40,522 bases of DNA from Pelotomaculum sp. DTU098 (GCA_001512635.1 LFSA01000075.1:1-40522); one strand, 5' to 3'; shown: positions 15,920 through 25,418, counted from the first letter of the stretch. The notes: a model not told the origin generated them from the sequence alone. Program-made: numbers and translations.

Positions 15920-16825
15920 CTAGAATTCCTCCCTGTAACCAAACTCCTTAATCTGGGCCTCCTTATTCCGCCAGTCAGGCTTGACTTTAACCCAGAGTTC
16001 AAGATAAATCTTCGAGCCCAGCAGGTTTTCGATTTCTTCCCTGGCCATCTGGCCTATTTGTTTCAACATTTGCCCCTTTTTCCCGATCAGAATACCCTTC
16101 TGGGATTCCCTCTCCGTATAAATAACAGCGCGTACCGCCACAACATCATTGGGCCGCCGCTTCAGCTCTTCAACCACCACCGCAACTGAATGGGGTATTT
16201 CCTGCGAGGTGAGGAGCATGATCTTTTCCCGGATCAACTCGGCCATAACAAAGGCCTCCGGCCTGTCAGTGAGCATGTCTTCGGGATAGTACTTCGGTCC
16301 TTCCCCCAGGTTTTCCGTGATAACCTCGAGCAAGCGGGGCAGGTTTTCACCGGTAAGTGCCGAAACCGGTACTACTTCCTTAAAGCTATAAAGATTGCTG
16401 TACTGTTCAAGCTTGGGGAGCAGGTCTTCCTTTGAAACCAGGTCGATCTTGTTCATTACCAGAATGACCGGTGTTTTAAGGCCGGCAAAGCGTTCAACAA
16501 CGAAACGGTCACCGGGTCCTGGTGGCTGGTTTGCCTCTACCAGAAAAAGGATTAAGTCAACCTCGTTTAATGTTTTCAGGGCTACCTGTACCAGGCGTTC
16601 CCCCAGTTTATGCTTTGGCTTATGGATCCCGGGGGTATCCAGAAAAATAATCTGGCTATCTTCCCGTGTGAGGACACAGAGAATCTTATTTCTGGTAGTC
16701 TGGGGCTTGTCAGACATGATGGCCATTTTTCTTCCCATCAGCCTATTTAAAAGGGTTGACTTGCCCACGTTGGTCCTGCCCACAATCGCAACAAATCCGG
16801 ATTTGAAAGAATCAATTACCTCCAA
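15920..16825 (-). CDS. era: GTPase Era
   Basis: Era is an essential GTPase that binds the 3' end of 16S rRNA during 30S assembly. G motifs are GRTNVGKST (G1), DTPGIHKP (G3), NKID (G4) and SALTGENL (G5); the C-terminal KH domain carries GILIGKKGQMLKQIG. G1 has Thr where most Era proteins have Pro (GRPNVGKS). The open frame allows GTG at 16834, but AAAGGTGG is then only one base away. A TTG at 16825 has that site five bases upstream and gives a normal N terminus (301 residues), so I use it. It follows cdd after 138 bases and is terminated before mgtE. Confidence 0.96.
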   Translation of the reverse strand: MEVIDSFKSGFVAIVGRTNVGKSTLLNRLMGRKMAIMSDKPQTTRNKILCVLTREDSQIIFLDTPGIHKPKHKLGERLVQVALKTLNEVDLILFLVEANQPPGPGDRFVVERFAGLKTPVILVMNKIDLVSKEDLLPKLEQYSNLYSFKEVVPVSALTGENLPRLLEVITENLGEGPKYYPEDMLTDRPEAFVMAELIREKIMLLTSQEIPHSVAVVVEELKRRPNDVVAVRAVIYTERESQKGILIGKKGQMLKQIGQMAREEIENLLGSKIYLELWVKVKPDWRNKEAQIKEFGYREEF

Positions 16826-16962
16826 GGAAACCACCTTTACGATGCATTGTTTTTTAAGCTTTGTGGCTTTGAACTGAAAAATCTAAGCCTGGCAAATTCT
16901 GAAAATATCGCGCTATCAAGTAATAACAATAACAAACTCAGTTAAATTTATAAGGCTGGCTG

Positions 16963-17382
16963 TTAACCATCCCCCCCTGTTCCGGAAAGGAGCCTTTTCC
17001 GGTCAAAAACGCAGGGTAGGAGCTCATCCAAAGTCTTTACAAGGTAATCCCCCCGGGCGTTGACCATATAAACCTTCAGGTTCCTGCTGAACTCGGCCAG
17101 GGTCTGGCGGCAGGCTCCGCAGGGCACACAGAAATCATCGGTAGCGGCTGTGACGGCAATGGCATCAAAATCATGCTCACCTGCGGATACAGCCTTGTAA
17201 AGGGCCACCCGTTCAGCACAGCAGGTCAGGCCATAGGATGCGTTTTCAATATTGCAGCCTGTATAACAACGGCCTTGCCTGGTCAGGATGGCAGCGCCCA
17301 CCCTGTAATTTGAATAGGGCGCGTAGGCCCTTTCCCTGGCCTCCTCAGCAGCGCGAATCAGCTTTTCCACTGGAAATTCCAT
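16963..17382 (-). CDS. cdd: cytidine deaminase
   Basis: Cdd deaminates cytidine and deoxycytidine to uridine and deoxyuridine for pyrimidine salvage. The 139-residue product is of the short tetrameric class. The zinc site is TCCAER (Cys and catalytic Glu) plus PCGACRQ (two Cys); the N-terminal YAPYSNYRVGAAILT and CNIENASYG bind the nucleoside. The ATG is preceded by GGGAGGGAAGGG. The dgkA-cdd-era order is that of Bacillus. The 244 bases between dgkA and cdd are AT-rich and contain nothing I can identify. Confidence 0.95.
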   Translation of the reverse strand: MEFPVEKLIRAAEEARERAYAPYSNYRVGAAILTRQGRCYTGCNIENASYGLTCCAERVALYKAVSAGEHDFDAIAVTAATDDFCVPCGACRQTLAEFSRNLKVYMVNARGDYLVKTLDELLPCVFDRKRLLSGTGGDG

Positions 17383-17626
17383 ACCCTTCCCTCCCGGAAC
17401 AGCCGTCTAAATTAGGATATTTATACCAAAGAGCGATTCTGGATTCTCTCCCAAGAATTCTTTTTATATGGCCCCAGCCCGTCCCCTTTTACTATTCCCT
17501 TTTAAGTATACCAGGCTCTGCAGCCATTTTTTGTCTTTGCCAGGCGGATTAAACCAAATAGGAAAAGAAAACGCGATAACCTTATATTTAGATATACTTA
17601 GACCTAAACTGTCCAGCAATACTGCT

Positions 17627-18412
17627 TTACCACCCCGCAAGCTTGAAAACAGCTAAGGTGACGAGAATGCCCAGCAGCGCCCCGCTAATGACCCCGGCAA
17701 GGGTACGGGACTCCGGTCCCGGCCCGCCGTATACCGCCAAGAGGACCAGGAACAGGGCTATGGTCGCGACAAGTAATTCCCCCGTCAGCAGGATAAGCGC
17801 TGTGCCTCCGGCGAAAGCCAGGGCTGCCCGGCCGCCGGGTAGCCATTTTTCTTTAACGTTATCCCTGCCGCCCCAGGCCTTCCCGGCCACAGTCAGTAAA
17901 AACACCAGCGAAAATGCAGTCAATGTTACAAGAAGGGGAGCTACCTTGGCCCTGCCAGCGCCCGGGGCAAGGCTGGCCAGCCGGGGATAGAAGACAACAT
18001 AGCCCACCACAAGGGCATTCAGGGCAGTCACAAGCACCGCCCCCGCAGCCGCATCCTTTGCTATCTTGGCCAGGTGGCTGTATTCCTGAACGAAAAGGTC
18101 CACTGCCTTTTCGAGGGCGGTATTGAACATCTCAGCCATAAGCACCAGGGTAATGGCAAAAAACAGCAAAACAAAATCCCTGGAGCTGATTCTAAAATAT
18201 AGCCCCGCTCCTAAAACAATTATTGCAGCTATTAAATGGATGCGCACGTTGCGCTGGGTCTGCAGGGCATAAACAAGCCCGGCCAGGGCATATTGAAAGC
18301 TACGTCCAAGTTTGTCCAGACCCACAGCAGCCACCCGCCTGTCTGTTCTCAGCGCTATCAACAAATGACCATTACACCAAGACACCAGCATCCCAATTAT
18401 GGGGCGGTTCAC
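17627..18412 (-). CDS. dgkA: undecaprenol/diacylglycerol kinase fused to a degenerate PAP2-like membrane domain
   Basis: Residues 30-145 are a DgkA-type integral membrane lipid kinase, with the catalytic AEMFNTALEKAVD (93-105) and KIAKDAAAGAVLV (116-128). In Gram-positives such enzymes phosphorylate undecaprenol. Residues 155-261 add about 110 residues with four spans. The segment LPGGRAALAFAGG aligns by eye with the PSGHAALAFA motif of PAP2 phosphatases, but the Ser and catalytic His are replaced by Gly and Arg, and the later SRxxxxxH motif is also not intact (GPESRTLAGVISGALLG). So the kinase looks active while the fused phosphatase-like domain looks dead. The GTG start overlaps the ybeY stop by one base (TAGTG), with CAGG upstream; the start is somewhat uncertain. 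Confidence 0.88.
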   Translation of the reverse strand: MNRPIIGMLVSWCNGHLLIALRTDRRVAAVGLDKLGRSFQYALAGLVYALQTQRNVRIHLIAAIIVLGAGLYFRISSRDFVLLFFAITLVLMAEMFNTALEKAVDLFVQEYSHLAKIAKDAAAGAVLVTALNALVVGYVVFYPRLASLAPGAGRAKVAPLLVTLTAFSLVFLLTVAGKAWGGRDNVKEKWLPGGRAALAFAGGTALILLTGELLVATIALFLVLLAVYGGPGPESRTLAGVISGALLGILVTLAVFKLAGW

Positions 18413-18870
18413 TACCTGGACAGTTCCAGGCGGGCCAGGATCTCTTCTTCCCTTTCCCGCATTCTCCGGCGGTCTACCTCCTCCTGGTGGTCATAACCCA
18501 AAAGGTGTAGCACACCGTGGAGAGTTAAATAAGCCACCTCCCGCTGAAAGCTGTGACCGAACTCCCGGGCCTGGCGTTCGGCGGTTTCCAGAGAGATGAT
18601 CACATCTCCCAGGATAACCTCTTCTTCCTCTCCCGGAAAAGACTCGCCTTCCAGCATTGCAAAGGAAAGCACGTCGGTGGGGCTGTCTACACCGCGGTAC
18701 TTTATATTCAACTCTTGAATATAATCATCATCCACAAAGACCAGGCTGACTTCGGCATCTTCCCTGTAGCCTTCATCCCTTAAAGCCGCCTGGACAGCCT
18801 TGTTCAGTAGATCAATCAGGCTTTCATCAACCGCTATTTTTTTCTGCAAGTTGTTTACGAGTACTGACAC
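18412..18870 (-). CDS. ybeY: endoribonuclease YbeY
   Basis: YbeY is a zinc-dependent RNase needed for 16S rRNA 3'-end maturation and ribosome quality control. The 152-residue product carries the metal motif LHGVLHLLGYDH with His118, His122 and His128, and the conserved TDVLSF segment near residue 65. The GTG start is backed by AAAGGAG eight bases upstream and lies 44 bases inside the 3' end of pgpH in another frame, so the two are coupled. The pgpH-ybeY-dgkA-cdd-era order is conserved in Firmicutes. Confidence 0.95.
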   Translation of the reverse strand: MSVLVNNLQKKIAVDESLIDLLNKAVQAALRDEGYREDAEVSLVFVDDDYIQELNIKYRGVDSPTDVLSFAMLEGESFPGEEEEVILGDVIISLETAERQAREFGHSFQREVAYLTLHGVLHLLGYDHQEEVDRRRMREREEEILARLELSR

Positions 18871-21007
18871 GTTTTTTTCTCCTTTCCATTTCCTGGGCCA
18901 TGTCCGGGTACTCGATCCGGTTGTGGAAGATTCCCGTCAAAACCCTGACAAAGGCCGAGGCAATGATATCAAGGTCCTTTAAGGTTAGATCGCACTCGTC
19001 AAGCTGGCCGTCATTCAATTTATCTTTAATTATTTTTCTTACCAGCCCTTCTATCCGGCCCGCCGTACGGTTTTGCAGGGAACGAACCGCAGCCTCCACC
19101 GAGTCTGCCAGCATTACCAGGGCAGCTTCTTTGGTCTGGGGCTTTGGCCCTTCGTATCTGAATTCCTCCTCGGTTACAGTTTCTGACCGGTCGTTTTCCA
19201 GGGCCTTGTGGTAAAAATAACTGACCAGGCCGCTGCCGTGGTGCTGCTCGATAATATCAATAATCCTCTGGGGCAGCTTGTGCTCCCTGGCCATTTCCAC
19301 CCCGTCCTTAACGTGGGAGGTCAGGATCAGTGTACTTAGGGAAGGAGCAATTTTATCATGGGGATTGTCACAGCCCATTTGGTTTTCAATGAAAAAATAA
19401 GGCCTTTTTAACTTGCCGATATCGTGGTAGTAAGCGCCCACCCTGACCAGCAGGGACTCACCGCCTACCGCATCCGCGGCCGCTTCGGCCAGGTTGCCCA
19501 CAATGATGCTGTGGTGATAGGTCCCGGGGGCTTCGGTAAGAAGCTTTTTCAAAAGCACATTATTAGGGTGGGATAATTCCAGAAGCCTGACGGGAGATGT
19601 AATCTGAAAGGTATGTTCCAGAAAGGGCAGGGAGCCGTTGGTCAGGATGGATGACAGGATCCCGCTGGTAATACCCAGGGCCAGGCTCGTAGATATCAGC
19701 AGTCCCAGGGGAGTTCCCGTAACCAGACCTACAATAAAAATTGCAACCACATTGGCACCGCTGGTATAAAACCCGGCCCGGACCAGGTCGCCGCGCTGGC
19801 TGAGCTTGGAAACGCTGTAAACACCGGTAATCCCGCCGATCAGGCCAACCAGTCCGAAACGCAGTTGATAGTCCGTCATGATTGCCAGCATAAAGCTCAT
19901 TACAGCCACCACCAGCACTGCCAGCCGGGAGTCCAAAAGAATGGCAATGAGCATCCCGGCCGCTGCCAGGGGCACCATGTAACCGAACTGGGCGCCGAAT
20001 TCCGGCCACTGGCTGACATTGATGGCAATAATAGCCTTGCCCACTGCCAAAACGGTAATTACTATTATTCCCAGCAAATAAATATGCCCTGGATGTTCGT
20101 AAATCTCCCGGTTTTGCTGATAGAGATAAAAAAGAACAAGCACGGTCAGCATGACCGTCAGCAGAAAAATACCCATTACCGAGGTCCAGGGAAGTTTGGT
20201 GCGGGTGAGGCCCAGGGCTTGCAGCTTGACCAGGTGCTCCTCGCTTACAATCTCTCCTTCCCCTATAATCTTTTCGCCTTCCTTAACGGTAATCATGGTT
20301 GGAGCAACGGAAGCCATGGCCTCTTCCTGTTTTTGCCTTGTCATTTCATAATCGACAAAGGCATTGGGACGAAGATAGAGCTCAATGATACTGATGGCTA
20401 GATTTTCATAATGCTGGGGCAGGCTCATCCTGATAATTTGGTTGACAATATCCCTCTCGTCTTCTTCCAGGCTGTCCTGGGTAATCCCATCACCCTCCTC
20501 CATACTCAAGGCGATCAGGCCTTTCAAGGAGTTTTCCACTTGTTGAGTGTAGTCCGGCGAAGACTCGGCCAGTTTCTCAAGATCCGCGTCGTTTAAATTG
20601 AAAGGAAGGATTTCCTTTAATTTCTCGATTTTGGCATTTTTGTCCAGGCTCTCATCCCCCTGGACCTCCCGTAGCGTTCCCGCCACATCGGAAATATCCC
20701 GTTGCACACCGATAATGACCTGCGGGTCCTTAACGTAAACTTTCTCCACCTTTTCTGCGGCAAGCCGGCGCTGTTCGGCTGTCTTGTTTTTATCTTCAAA
20801 GACTATACTTTTATCTGCGTAAAAGGTTCTGGGAGAAACCTGCCCCACCTGCAGGTTAGCTTCATTGGGAAAAAAGTCTACGGACAGGATCAGGGTCAAT
20901 AGAAGCAAAAATAAAACTGCCGCGCTGCCCCTTCGGATCTTGCGCTGCCTTGCCAGCAGGGACAGGACGGCTACCACCTTATCTTTAATCCTGCCGAAGG
21001 TGAACAT
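18827..21007 (-). CDS. pgpH: 7TM-HD phosphohydrolase, PgpH-type c-di-AMP phosphodiesterase
   Basis: PgpH hydrolyses the second messenger c-di-AMP. The protein has an N-terminal membrane anchor (about residues 30-45), an extracellular region of about 230 residues (KIEKLKEILPFNLNDADLEKLAESS and onward), seven membrane spans, and a cytoplasmic HD domain (GTYHHSIIVGNLAEAAADA, GAYYHDIGKLKRPYFFIENQ, IIEQHHGSGLVSYFY). The frame allows GTG at 21016, overlapping the phoH stop as GTGA, but GAGGAG then abuts the start. ATG at 21007 has proper spacing, giving 726 residues. Its stop lies 44 bases inside ybeY. Confidence 0.92.
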   Translation of the reverse strand: MFTFGRIKDKVVAVLSLLARQRKIRRGSAAVLFLLLLTLILSVDFFPNEANLQVGQVSPRTFYADKSIVFEDKNKTAEQRRLAAEKVEKVYVKDPQVIIGVQRDISDVAGTLREVQGDESLDKNAKIEKLKEILPFNLNDADLEKLAESSPDYTQQVENSLKGLIALSMEEGDGITQDSLEEDERDIVNQIIRMSLPQHYENLAISIIELYLRPNAFVDYEMTRQKQEEAMASVAPTMITVKEGEKIIGEGEIVSEEHLVKLQALGLTRTKLPWTSVMGIFLLTVMLTVLVLFYLYQQNREIYEHPGHIYLLGIIVITVLAVGKAIIAINVSQWPEFGAQFGYMVPLAAAGMLIAILLDSRLAVLVVAVMSFMLAIMTDYQLRFGLVGLIGGITGVYSVSKLSQRGDLVRAGFYTSGANVVAIFIVGLVTGTPLGLLISTSLALGITSGILSSILTNGSLPFLEHTFQITSPVRLLELSHPNNVLLKKLLTEAPGTYHHSIIVGNLAEAAADAVGGESLLVRVGAYYHDIGKLKRPYFFIENQMGCDNPHDKIAPSLSTLILTSHVKDGVEMAREHKLPQRIIDIIEQHHGSGLVSYFYHKALENDRSETVTEEEFRYEGPKPQTKEAALVMLADSVEAAVRSLQNRTAGRIEGLVRKIIKDKLNDGQLDECDLTLKDLDIIASAFVRVLTGIFHNRIEYPDMAQEMERRKKRVSTRKQLAEKNSG

Positions 21008-21012
21008 CAATT

Positions 21013-21993
21013 TCACTCCTCTTTGGCCACACCCTTCTGCTCTTCCGCCTCATAAGCTTTGATTATTTCCTCTACCAGAGGGTGCCGGACAATATCCTCC
21101 CCGGTCATCCTGTGAATACCCAGGCCTTTGATTCCCTTCAAAACAGAAAGGGCGTGAATAAGACCGGAGGCCTGGCCCCTGGGCAGGTCAGTTTGGGTGA
21201 TATCACCTGTAATGACAGCCTTTGAGCCAAAGCCAAGACGGGTGAGGAACATCTTCATCTGTTCCGGTGTGGTGTTTTGAGCTTCATCCAGAATAATAAA
21301 CGAGTCCTCCAGGGTTCTCCCCCGCATATAAGCCAGGGGTGCTATTTCAATGATGTTTTTTTCCAGGTATTTGAGGGTATTGTCGACACCAAGAATATCA
21401 TACAGGCTGTCATAAAGGGGCCGCAGGTAGGGATTAACCTTTTCCTGCAGGTCGCCAGGCAGGAACCCCAGTTTTTCACCTGCTTCCACTGCCGGACGGG
21501 TCAACACCAGTCGCTCTACATCCTTGTTGCGAAGCGCCTTGACGGCCATAACCACCGCCAGGTAAGTTTTTCCCGTTCCGGCCGGCCCGATGGCAAAAAC
21601 AATATCATGGGTCTTAATCTGTTCAACATACTTTTTCTGGCCAATTGTTTTAGGTTTAATCTGTTTGCCACGGGGCGTAATCATGGCAACATCCGTTGCC
21701 AGGGCCACCAGGGCATTTTTGATACCGCTCTGAGCGGCTTTGATGGCATAGGAAACCTCACGGGAGGTCAGGCGGTTTCCAGCACGATTAAATTTCTGCA
21801 TCTGGAGCAGGACTTCCTGGGCCTGTTCCACCTTTCCCTTATCCCCGCTAATGATAATTTCCTGCCCCCGGGCCACAAGCCTGACCCCCAGCGCTTTTTC
21901 GATCTGCGTCAGGTGATGGTCATGCTCTCCAAAAATTTCAGCCGCAGAGCTAATATCATCCAGTTCAAATCTAGCTTCAAATCTATTTGACAA
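21013..21993 (-). CDS. phoH: PhoH-like ATPase with N-terminal KH-like domain
   Basis: The 326-residue product is a PhoH-family P-loop ATPase, probably RNA-associated. An N-terminal KH-like segment (ALGVRLVARGQEIIISGD) precedes the ATPase core with Walker A GPAGTGKT, TRPAVEAGEKLGFLPGDLQEKVNPYLRPLYD and Walker B FIILDEAQNTT. The C terminus has GLGIHRMTGEDIVRHPLVEEII. In many bacteria phoH precedes ybeY, and the pair is thought to act on rRNA. The start codon is TTG, with AGGAGG about twelve bases upstream. Its last codons overlap the pgpH reading frame. Confidence 0.94.
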   Translation of the reverse strand: MSNRFEARFELDDISSAAEIFGEHDHHLTQIEKALGVRLVARGQEIIISGDKGKVEQAQEVLLQMQKFNRAGNRLTSREVSYAIKAAQSGIKNALVALATDVAMITPRGKQIKPKTIGQKKYVEQIKTHDIVFAIGPAGTGKTYLAVVMAVKALRNKDVERLVLTRPAVEAGEKLGFLPGDLQEKVNPYLRPLYDSLYDILGVDNTLKYLEKNIIEIAPLAYMRGRTLEDSFIILDEAQNTTPEQMKMFLTRLGFGSKAVITGDITQTDLPRGQASGLIHALSVLKGIKGLGIHRMTGEDIVRHPLVEEIIKAYEAEEQKGVAKEE

Positions 21994-22033
21994 TAGCCGG
22001 GTAGACCTCCTCAGTCTTTTAAATTACTAATGC

Positions 22034-23275
22034 CTAAGGCTTAAAATGTTTGTCCGTCCCAATATCTTCAACAGCCTCGATGATGGCTTTCACGCGTACG
22101 AGGTTTTCCACGTTACCTGTCTGCACCTCTTCCACCCACTGCTTCTCAACCCTGGTATTGGGCGAAAGGGAAGCCAGTGCTTTCTGCAAAGCCCTCTCTT
22201 CAGCAAGCCTGCGGGCTTCTTCAGGACTGCGCTCGATTCTGTAGTCTGCTAATTCATGGTATTTAGTTGTTATAAGTTCGACAGGTATTGTTAGATTCCT
22301 CCAAGATGGCAGGCTCTTAACCAAAGTATCCACTTCATAGTATTCAAAGGGAATATTTTTACTACCTGATAGAATTATTTCCTTACCTTCAAATTTAATA
22401 CTGGTCCTGGTTTCAGTATTGCCTGTGAGGCGCCGTCCTTCTTCAATTATAGGAACTTCACCGTAACCCTCGTACCAGACCCGTGCCCGGACAATACCCC
22501 TGGCGTGTACATAGGCGGCCGGCTTAATTTCACGGGGTTTCTGGCCCGACTCCGGTTCTGTTCCGGGTGCAGTCTCTTCAACAGCGGGGATCACACCGGA
22601 TATGAGCACCTGACCGGGGACAACGGTGTCCCCTTCCTTGACAACCGGATGGCCGCTTACAACCAGCACCTCTTTAATAAGCCCGGCTTTACCAGCTACA
22701 ATATGCGCTGGTTGCTGATCCTCTTCTACAGGCAGGGTCCGCTCCGCAACTTCGATGATCACCTTTGTTCCCTTAATATATACGCCTGTCCAGGCCACAA
22801 GTGGCAGCCTTTCTATTATTTTCGCCTCCACTACCCCCGTTTCCACCCGCCATTTAGGCACACCCCTGGCCAGGCCTGCTTCTGCCGCAACTTCCAGCAA
22901 TTCTGCACTACTCAACTGCTCGTTGCCTCTGACCTCAATGAACCAGACAAAGGAAGTAAGTAGGTAGAGGACACCAACGCAAAAGACGGCCCCCAGGGCC
23001 AGTGCCTTTCTCCGGCGCAAACGGGCAAAATAAAAGGGCAGGCCCTCACGGCTGCAGATCCTGAAGCGGCAGCGTGTGCGCCTGGCCATATGCCGCAATG
23101 GTTTTACCGCATTTACCCTGACCTTTAAACGAATTCCCCCGTCACCGGTCCTGGTGACATCCCAGAGGCTGATTCCCCTGCTGGCTGCCATGTTGATAAG
23201 TTTTTCCGGAGCATCGCCAGTGACTAAAATGGTCACATACCCCAGTAAAAATGAGATCAGCTTAAACAGAAACAT
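22034..23275 (-). CDS. yqfD: sporulation protein YqfD
   Basis: YqfD is required for sporulation in B. subtilis (a sigma-E-dependent gene, related to stage IV). The 413-residue protein has a cytoplasmic N-terminal domain of about 85 residues (YVTILVTGDAPEKLINMAASRGISLWDV), one membrane span (about 90-112), and a large outside domain containing FIEVRGNEQLSSAELLEVAAEAGL, a POTRA-like unit, with IEVAERT and a C-terminal repeat-like region. It follows yqfC after 68 bases. The protein implies an endospore former. Confidence 0.92.
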   Translation of the reverse strand: MFLFKLISFLLGYVTILVTGDAPEKLINMAASRGISLWDVTRTGDGGIRLKVRVNAVKPLRHMARRTRCRFRICSREGLPFYFARLRRRKALALGAVFCVGVLYLLTSFVWFIEVRGNEQLSSAELLEVAAEAGLARGVPKWRVETGVVEAKIIERLPLVAWTGVYIKGTKVIIEVAERTLPVEEDQQPAHIVAGKAGLIKEVLVVSGHPVVKEGDTVVPGQVLISGVIPAVEETAPGTEPESGQKPREIKPAAYVHARGIVRARVWYEGYGEVPIIEEGRRLTGNTETRTSIKFEGKEIILSGSKNIPFEYYEVDTLVKSLPSWRNLTIPVELITTKYHELADYRIERSPEEARRLAEERALQKALASLSPNTRVEKQWVEEVQTGNVENLVRVKAIIEAVEDIGTDKHFKP

Positions 23276-23343
23276 ACTTTATCCCCCTGTAGCTGGATTA
23301 TTCCTTGCCGGCTCCAAGGCCTGGACTTGCAGTACAGACTTAC

Positions 23344-23625
23344 CTAGTCAAATCTCAGAGAGAAAATCCTGCCTTCCACACATAGCTCGTCGGGCAGGAT
23401 ATTGCGGAGGATCAGGTTTTCCCCCTCAACCAGAACCTCTCCTTCCCCAACGCTTACGCGAACTCTCTCCGGGCTGTATTCAAGGATACCCCTGTGGTTT
23501 TCAATATAAAACTGGATATTGCCGAAGAGGATAATTTTGGGCAAGTCCAGGGCAACATCACCAGGTATTTCTAGAATTTCTGAAATCTGCCTTTTGACTT
23601 TCTTTTTGACATCTTGCCAGGCCAT
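23344..23625 (-). CDS. yqfC: sporulation protein YqfC
   Basis: This is a 93-residue YqfC-family protein (pattern: basic amphipathic N terminus MAWQDVKKKVKRQISEILEIP, then DVALDLPKIILFGNIQFYIENHRGI and VRVSVGEGEVLVEG strands). YqfC is made in the mother cell during sporulation and is found next to YqfD; its biochemical role is unknown. An upstream ATG at 23685 would add 20 residues. The ATG at 23625 has an excellent GGGAGGGG site seven bases away and gives the usual length. Confidence 0.9.
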   Translation of the reverse strand: MAWQDVKKKVKRQISEILEIPGDVALDLPKIILFGNIQFYIENHRGILEYSPERVRVSVGEGEVLVEGENLILRNILPDELCVEGRIFSLRFD

Positions 23626-23856
23626 AAAAAATCCCCTCCCTGCCACAATTTTATGCGGCTGGAAGGGAATAATTACCTGTAACATGAAAACATTGCCATT
23701 TATTAAATTTGTTCTTTACTCAGGGCCTGTTTTACCCGGCAAGTAAATCCACTGCCGGTAAAATAATAAATCGATAAATTTCTTTTTCAGGTAAGGCTTT
23801 CCGGCTGGAAAGCCTCCTTCAAGTTACTTCGTATATACTTTTCCTGGCCTGGATTG

Positions 23857-24387
23857 CTATCTTCTTTTCAATTGCCTGCCGCCCCGGGGACCCAGTATTT
23901 CAGCCCAGACAATACCCATTAAAACCTGTTCCGGGCCGGCTGAAAAACCGATGATATGTTCTGCAGCCCGCTGCCTGCGGCTCTTCCGGGTATTAACAGC
24001 AAGGGACTGAGGGGGAAGATCTCCGGTAAGGCAGCGGCTTTCCGGCATTTCACCGGATTTCCTGCCCTGCCCTTCACCTTCCAGGGGGCGTTGTTCTCTC
24101 ACACTTGCCTTTACAGGTTCTGTGAGGATTACACCCTCTCCACCGGAGGCAACTGGCTCACTGCTGCGCCCGGTGATATAATCGGGAAGGTTCAATCTCC
24201 GCCGTCCCCGTTCCCCAGGCACATGCTCCGGGGGTAGTTCCAACGGGTCGGGATCAGCTGTTCCCACAGGGTCCTCGTACCGGCCAGCAGGCCCGGTACG
24301 CCCCATCAGGCGCCAGATGCTCCTTAAAAGAATATACAGGAAGATAATAAGCCAGAGGGTTTTCACAAAAACACACACCCTTAACAA
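23857..24387 (-). CDS. unrecognised membrane-anchored protein between floA and yqfC
   Basis: I do not recognise this 176-residue product. It has one N-terminal hydrophobic segment (FVKTLWLIIFLYILLRSIW, about residues 7-26), then a long polar, proline- and glycine-rich stretch likely to be disordered (30-135). It ends in a short conserved-looking block, QVLMGIVWAEILGPRGG. The last block reads like the functional peptide of the protein, perhaps a docking motif. Starts: TTG at 24387, or GTG at 24366 with AAGGGTGTG upstream. It lies 30 bases after floA on the same strand, where B. subtilis has the small gene yqfB. A role with FloA membrane domains is possible but unproven. Base composition matches the neighbours. 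Confidence 0.65.
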   Translation of the reverse strand: MLRVCVFVKTLWLIIFLYILLRSIWRLMGRTGPAGRYEDPVGTADPDPLELPPEHVPGERGRRRLNLPDYITGRSSEPVASGGEGVILTEPVKASVREQRPLEGEGQGRKSGEMPESRCLTGDLPPQSLAVNTRKSRRQRAAEHIIGFSAGPEQVLMGIVWAEILGPRGGRQLKRR

Positions 24388-24416
24388 AGGTTGAATAAGC
24401 TATTACTCAGTACCGG

Positions 24417-25418
24417 TTACTCCGGACTGACAGGCCTTTCCTCATCCGGGTTGCGGCCAAGCCTGGAAAGCGTTTCACGCATCCTGGTATCCGACATAAG
24501 GTTCTGGAGATTATAGTAATCCATCACACCGAGCTTGCCCTGGCGCAGGGCCTCTGCTATGGCCAGCGGTACCTGGGCTTCGGATTTGACCACCTGGGCG
24601 CGCATTTCTTCCACGTATGCCTTCATCTCCTGTTCCCTGGCCACGGCCATAGCCCTGCGCTCTTCGGCCTTGGCCTGGGCAATCCGCTTGTCCGCTTCGG
24701 CCTGGTCGGTCTGCAACTGGGCCCCGATGTTGCGACCCACATCCACATCGGCAATATCGATGGACAGAATCTCAAAGGCTGTCCCGGCGTCCAGTCCCTT
24801 GCTCAGGACAGTCCGGGAAATGAGGTCGGGATTTTCCAGGACGTGCTTGTGGGTTTCGGAACTGCCAACGGTTGTCACAACCCCTTCGCCGACCCGGGCA
24901 AGGACAGTTTCTTCCCCGGCGCCGCCCACCAGGCGGTCGATGTTGGCACGCACGGTAACCCTGGCCACAACCTTGACTTCAATCCCGTCCTTAGCCACTG
25001 CTGAAACCAGAGGTGTCTCCAAAACCTTGGGATTGACGCTCATCTGCACCGCCTCAAAAACATCCCGGCCGGCCAGGTCGATAGCCGCCGCCCGCTCAAA
25101 GGGCAGTGGAATCGCAGCCCTTTCTGCGGCAATCAGGGCGTTTACCACCCTATCCACATTACCGCCTGCCAGGTAATGGGCTTCCAGCTGGTTAACGCTG
25201 ATATTAAGACCCGCCTTGACGGCTTTAATCAGCGGATTGACAATCTGGGCCGGGGGCACCCTGCGCAGGCGCATGCCAATTAACGTAAAAATTCCGACCC
25301 TGACTCCCGCCGCCAGGGCGGAAATCCACAATCCCACGGGAATAAAGCTAAAAATGACGGCAACTATGATAAAAACAAGAAGAATAAAAAGCAGGGAAGC
25401 TACTGCTCCAGCGCCCAA
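24417..25418 (-). CDS. floA: flotillin-like protein FloA
   Basis: FloA (YqfA) scaffolds functional membrane microdomains. The product has an N-terminal membrane hairpin ([28 protein letters not shown]), a band-7/SPFH-like domain ([47 protein letters not shown]), and a coiled coil rich in Glu/Ala ([30 protein letters not shown]), ending in [22 protein letters not shown] at 25427 overlaps the ribosome site; TTG at 25418 sits eight bases after AAAGGAG and is the likelier start (333 residues). The nfeD gene lies upstream on the same strand, the usual partner in the yqeZ-yqfA pair, but a repeat patch has come between them. Confidence 0.93.
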   Translation of the reverse strand: MGAGAVASLLFILLVFIIVAVIFSFIPVGLWISALAAGVRVGIFTLIGMRLRRVPPAQIVNPLIKAVKAGLNISVNQLEAHYLAGGNVDRVVNALIAAERAAIPLPFERAAAIDLAGRDVFEAVQMSVNPKVLETPLVSAVAKDGIEVKVVARVTVRANIDRLVGGAGEETVLARVGEGVVTTVGSSETHKHVLENPDLISRTVLSKGLDAGTAFEILSIDIADVDVGRNIGAQLQTDQAEADKRIAQAKAEERRAMAVAREQEMKAYVEEMRAQVVKSEAQVPLAIAEALRQGKLGVMDYYNLQNLMSDTRMRETLSRLGRNPDEERPVSPE

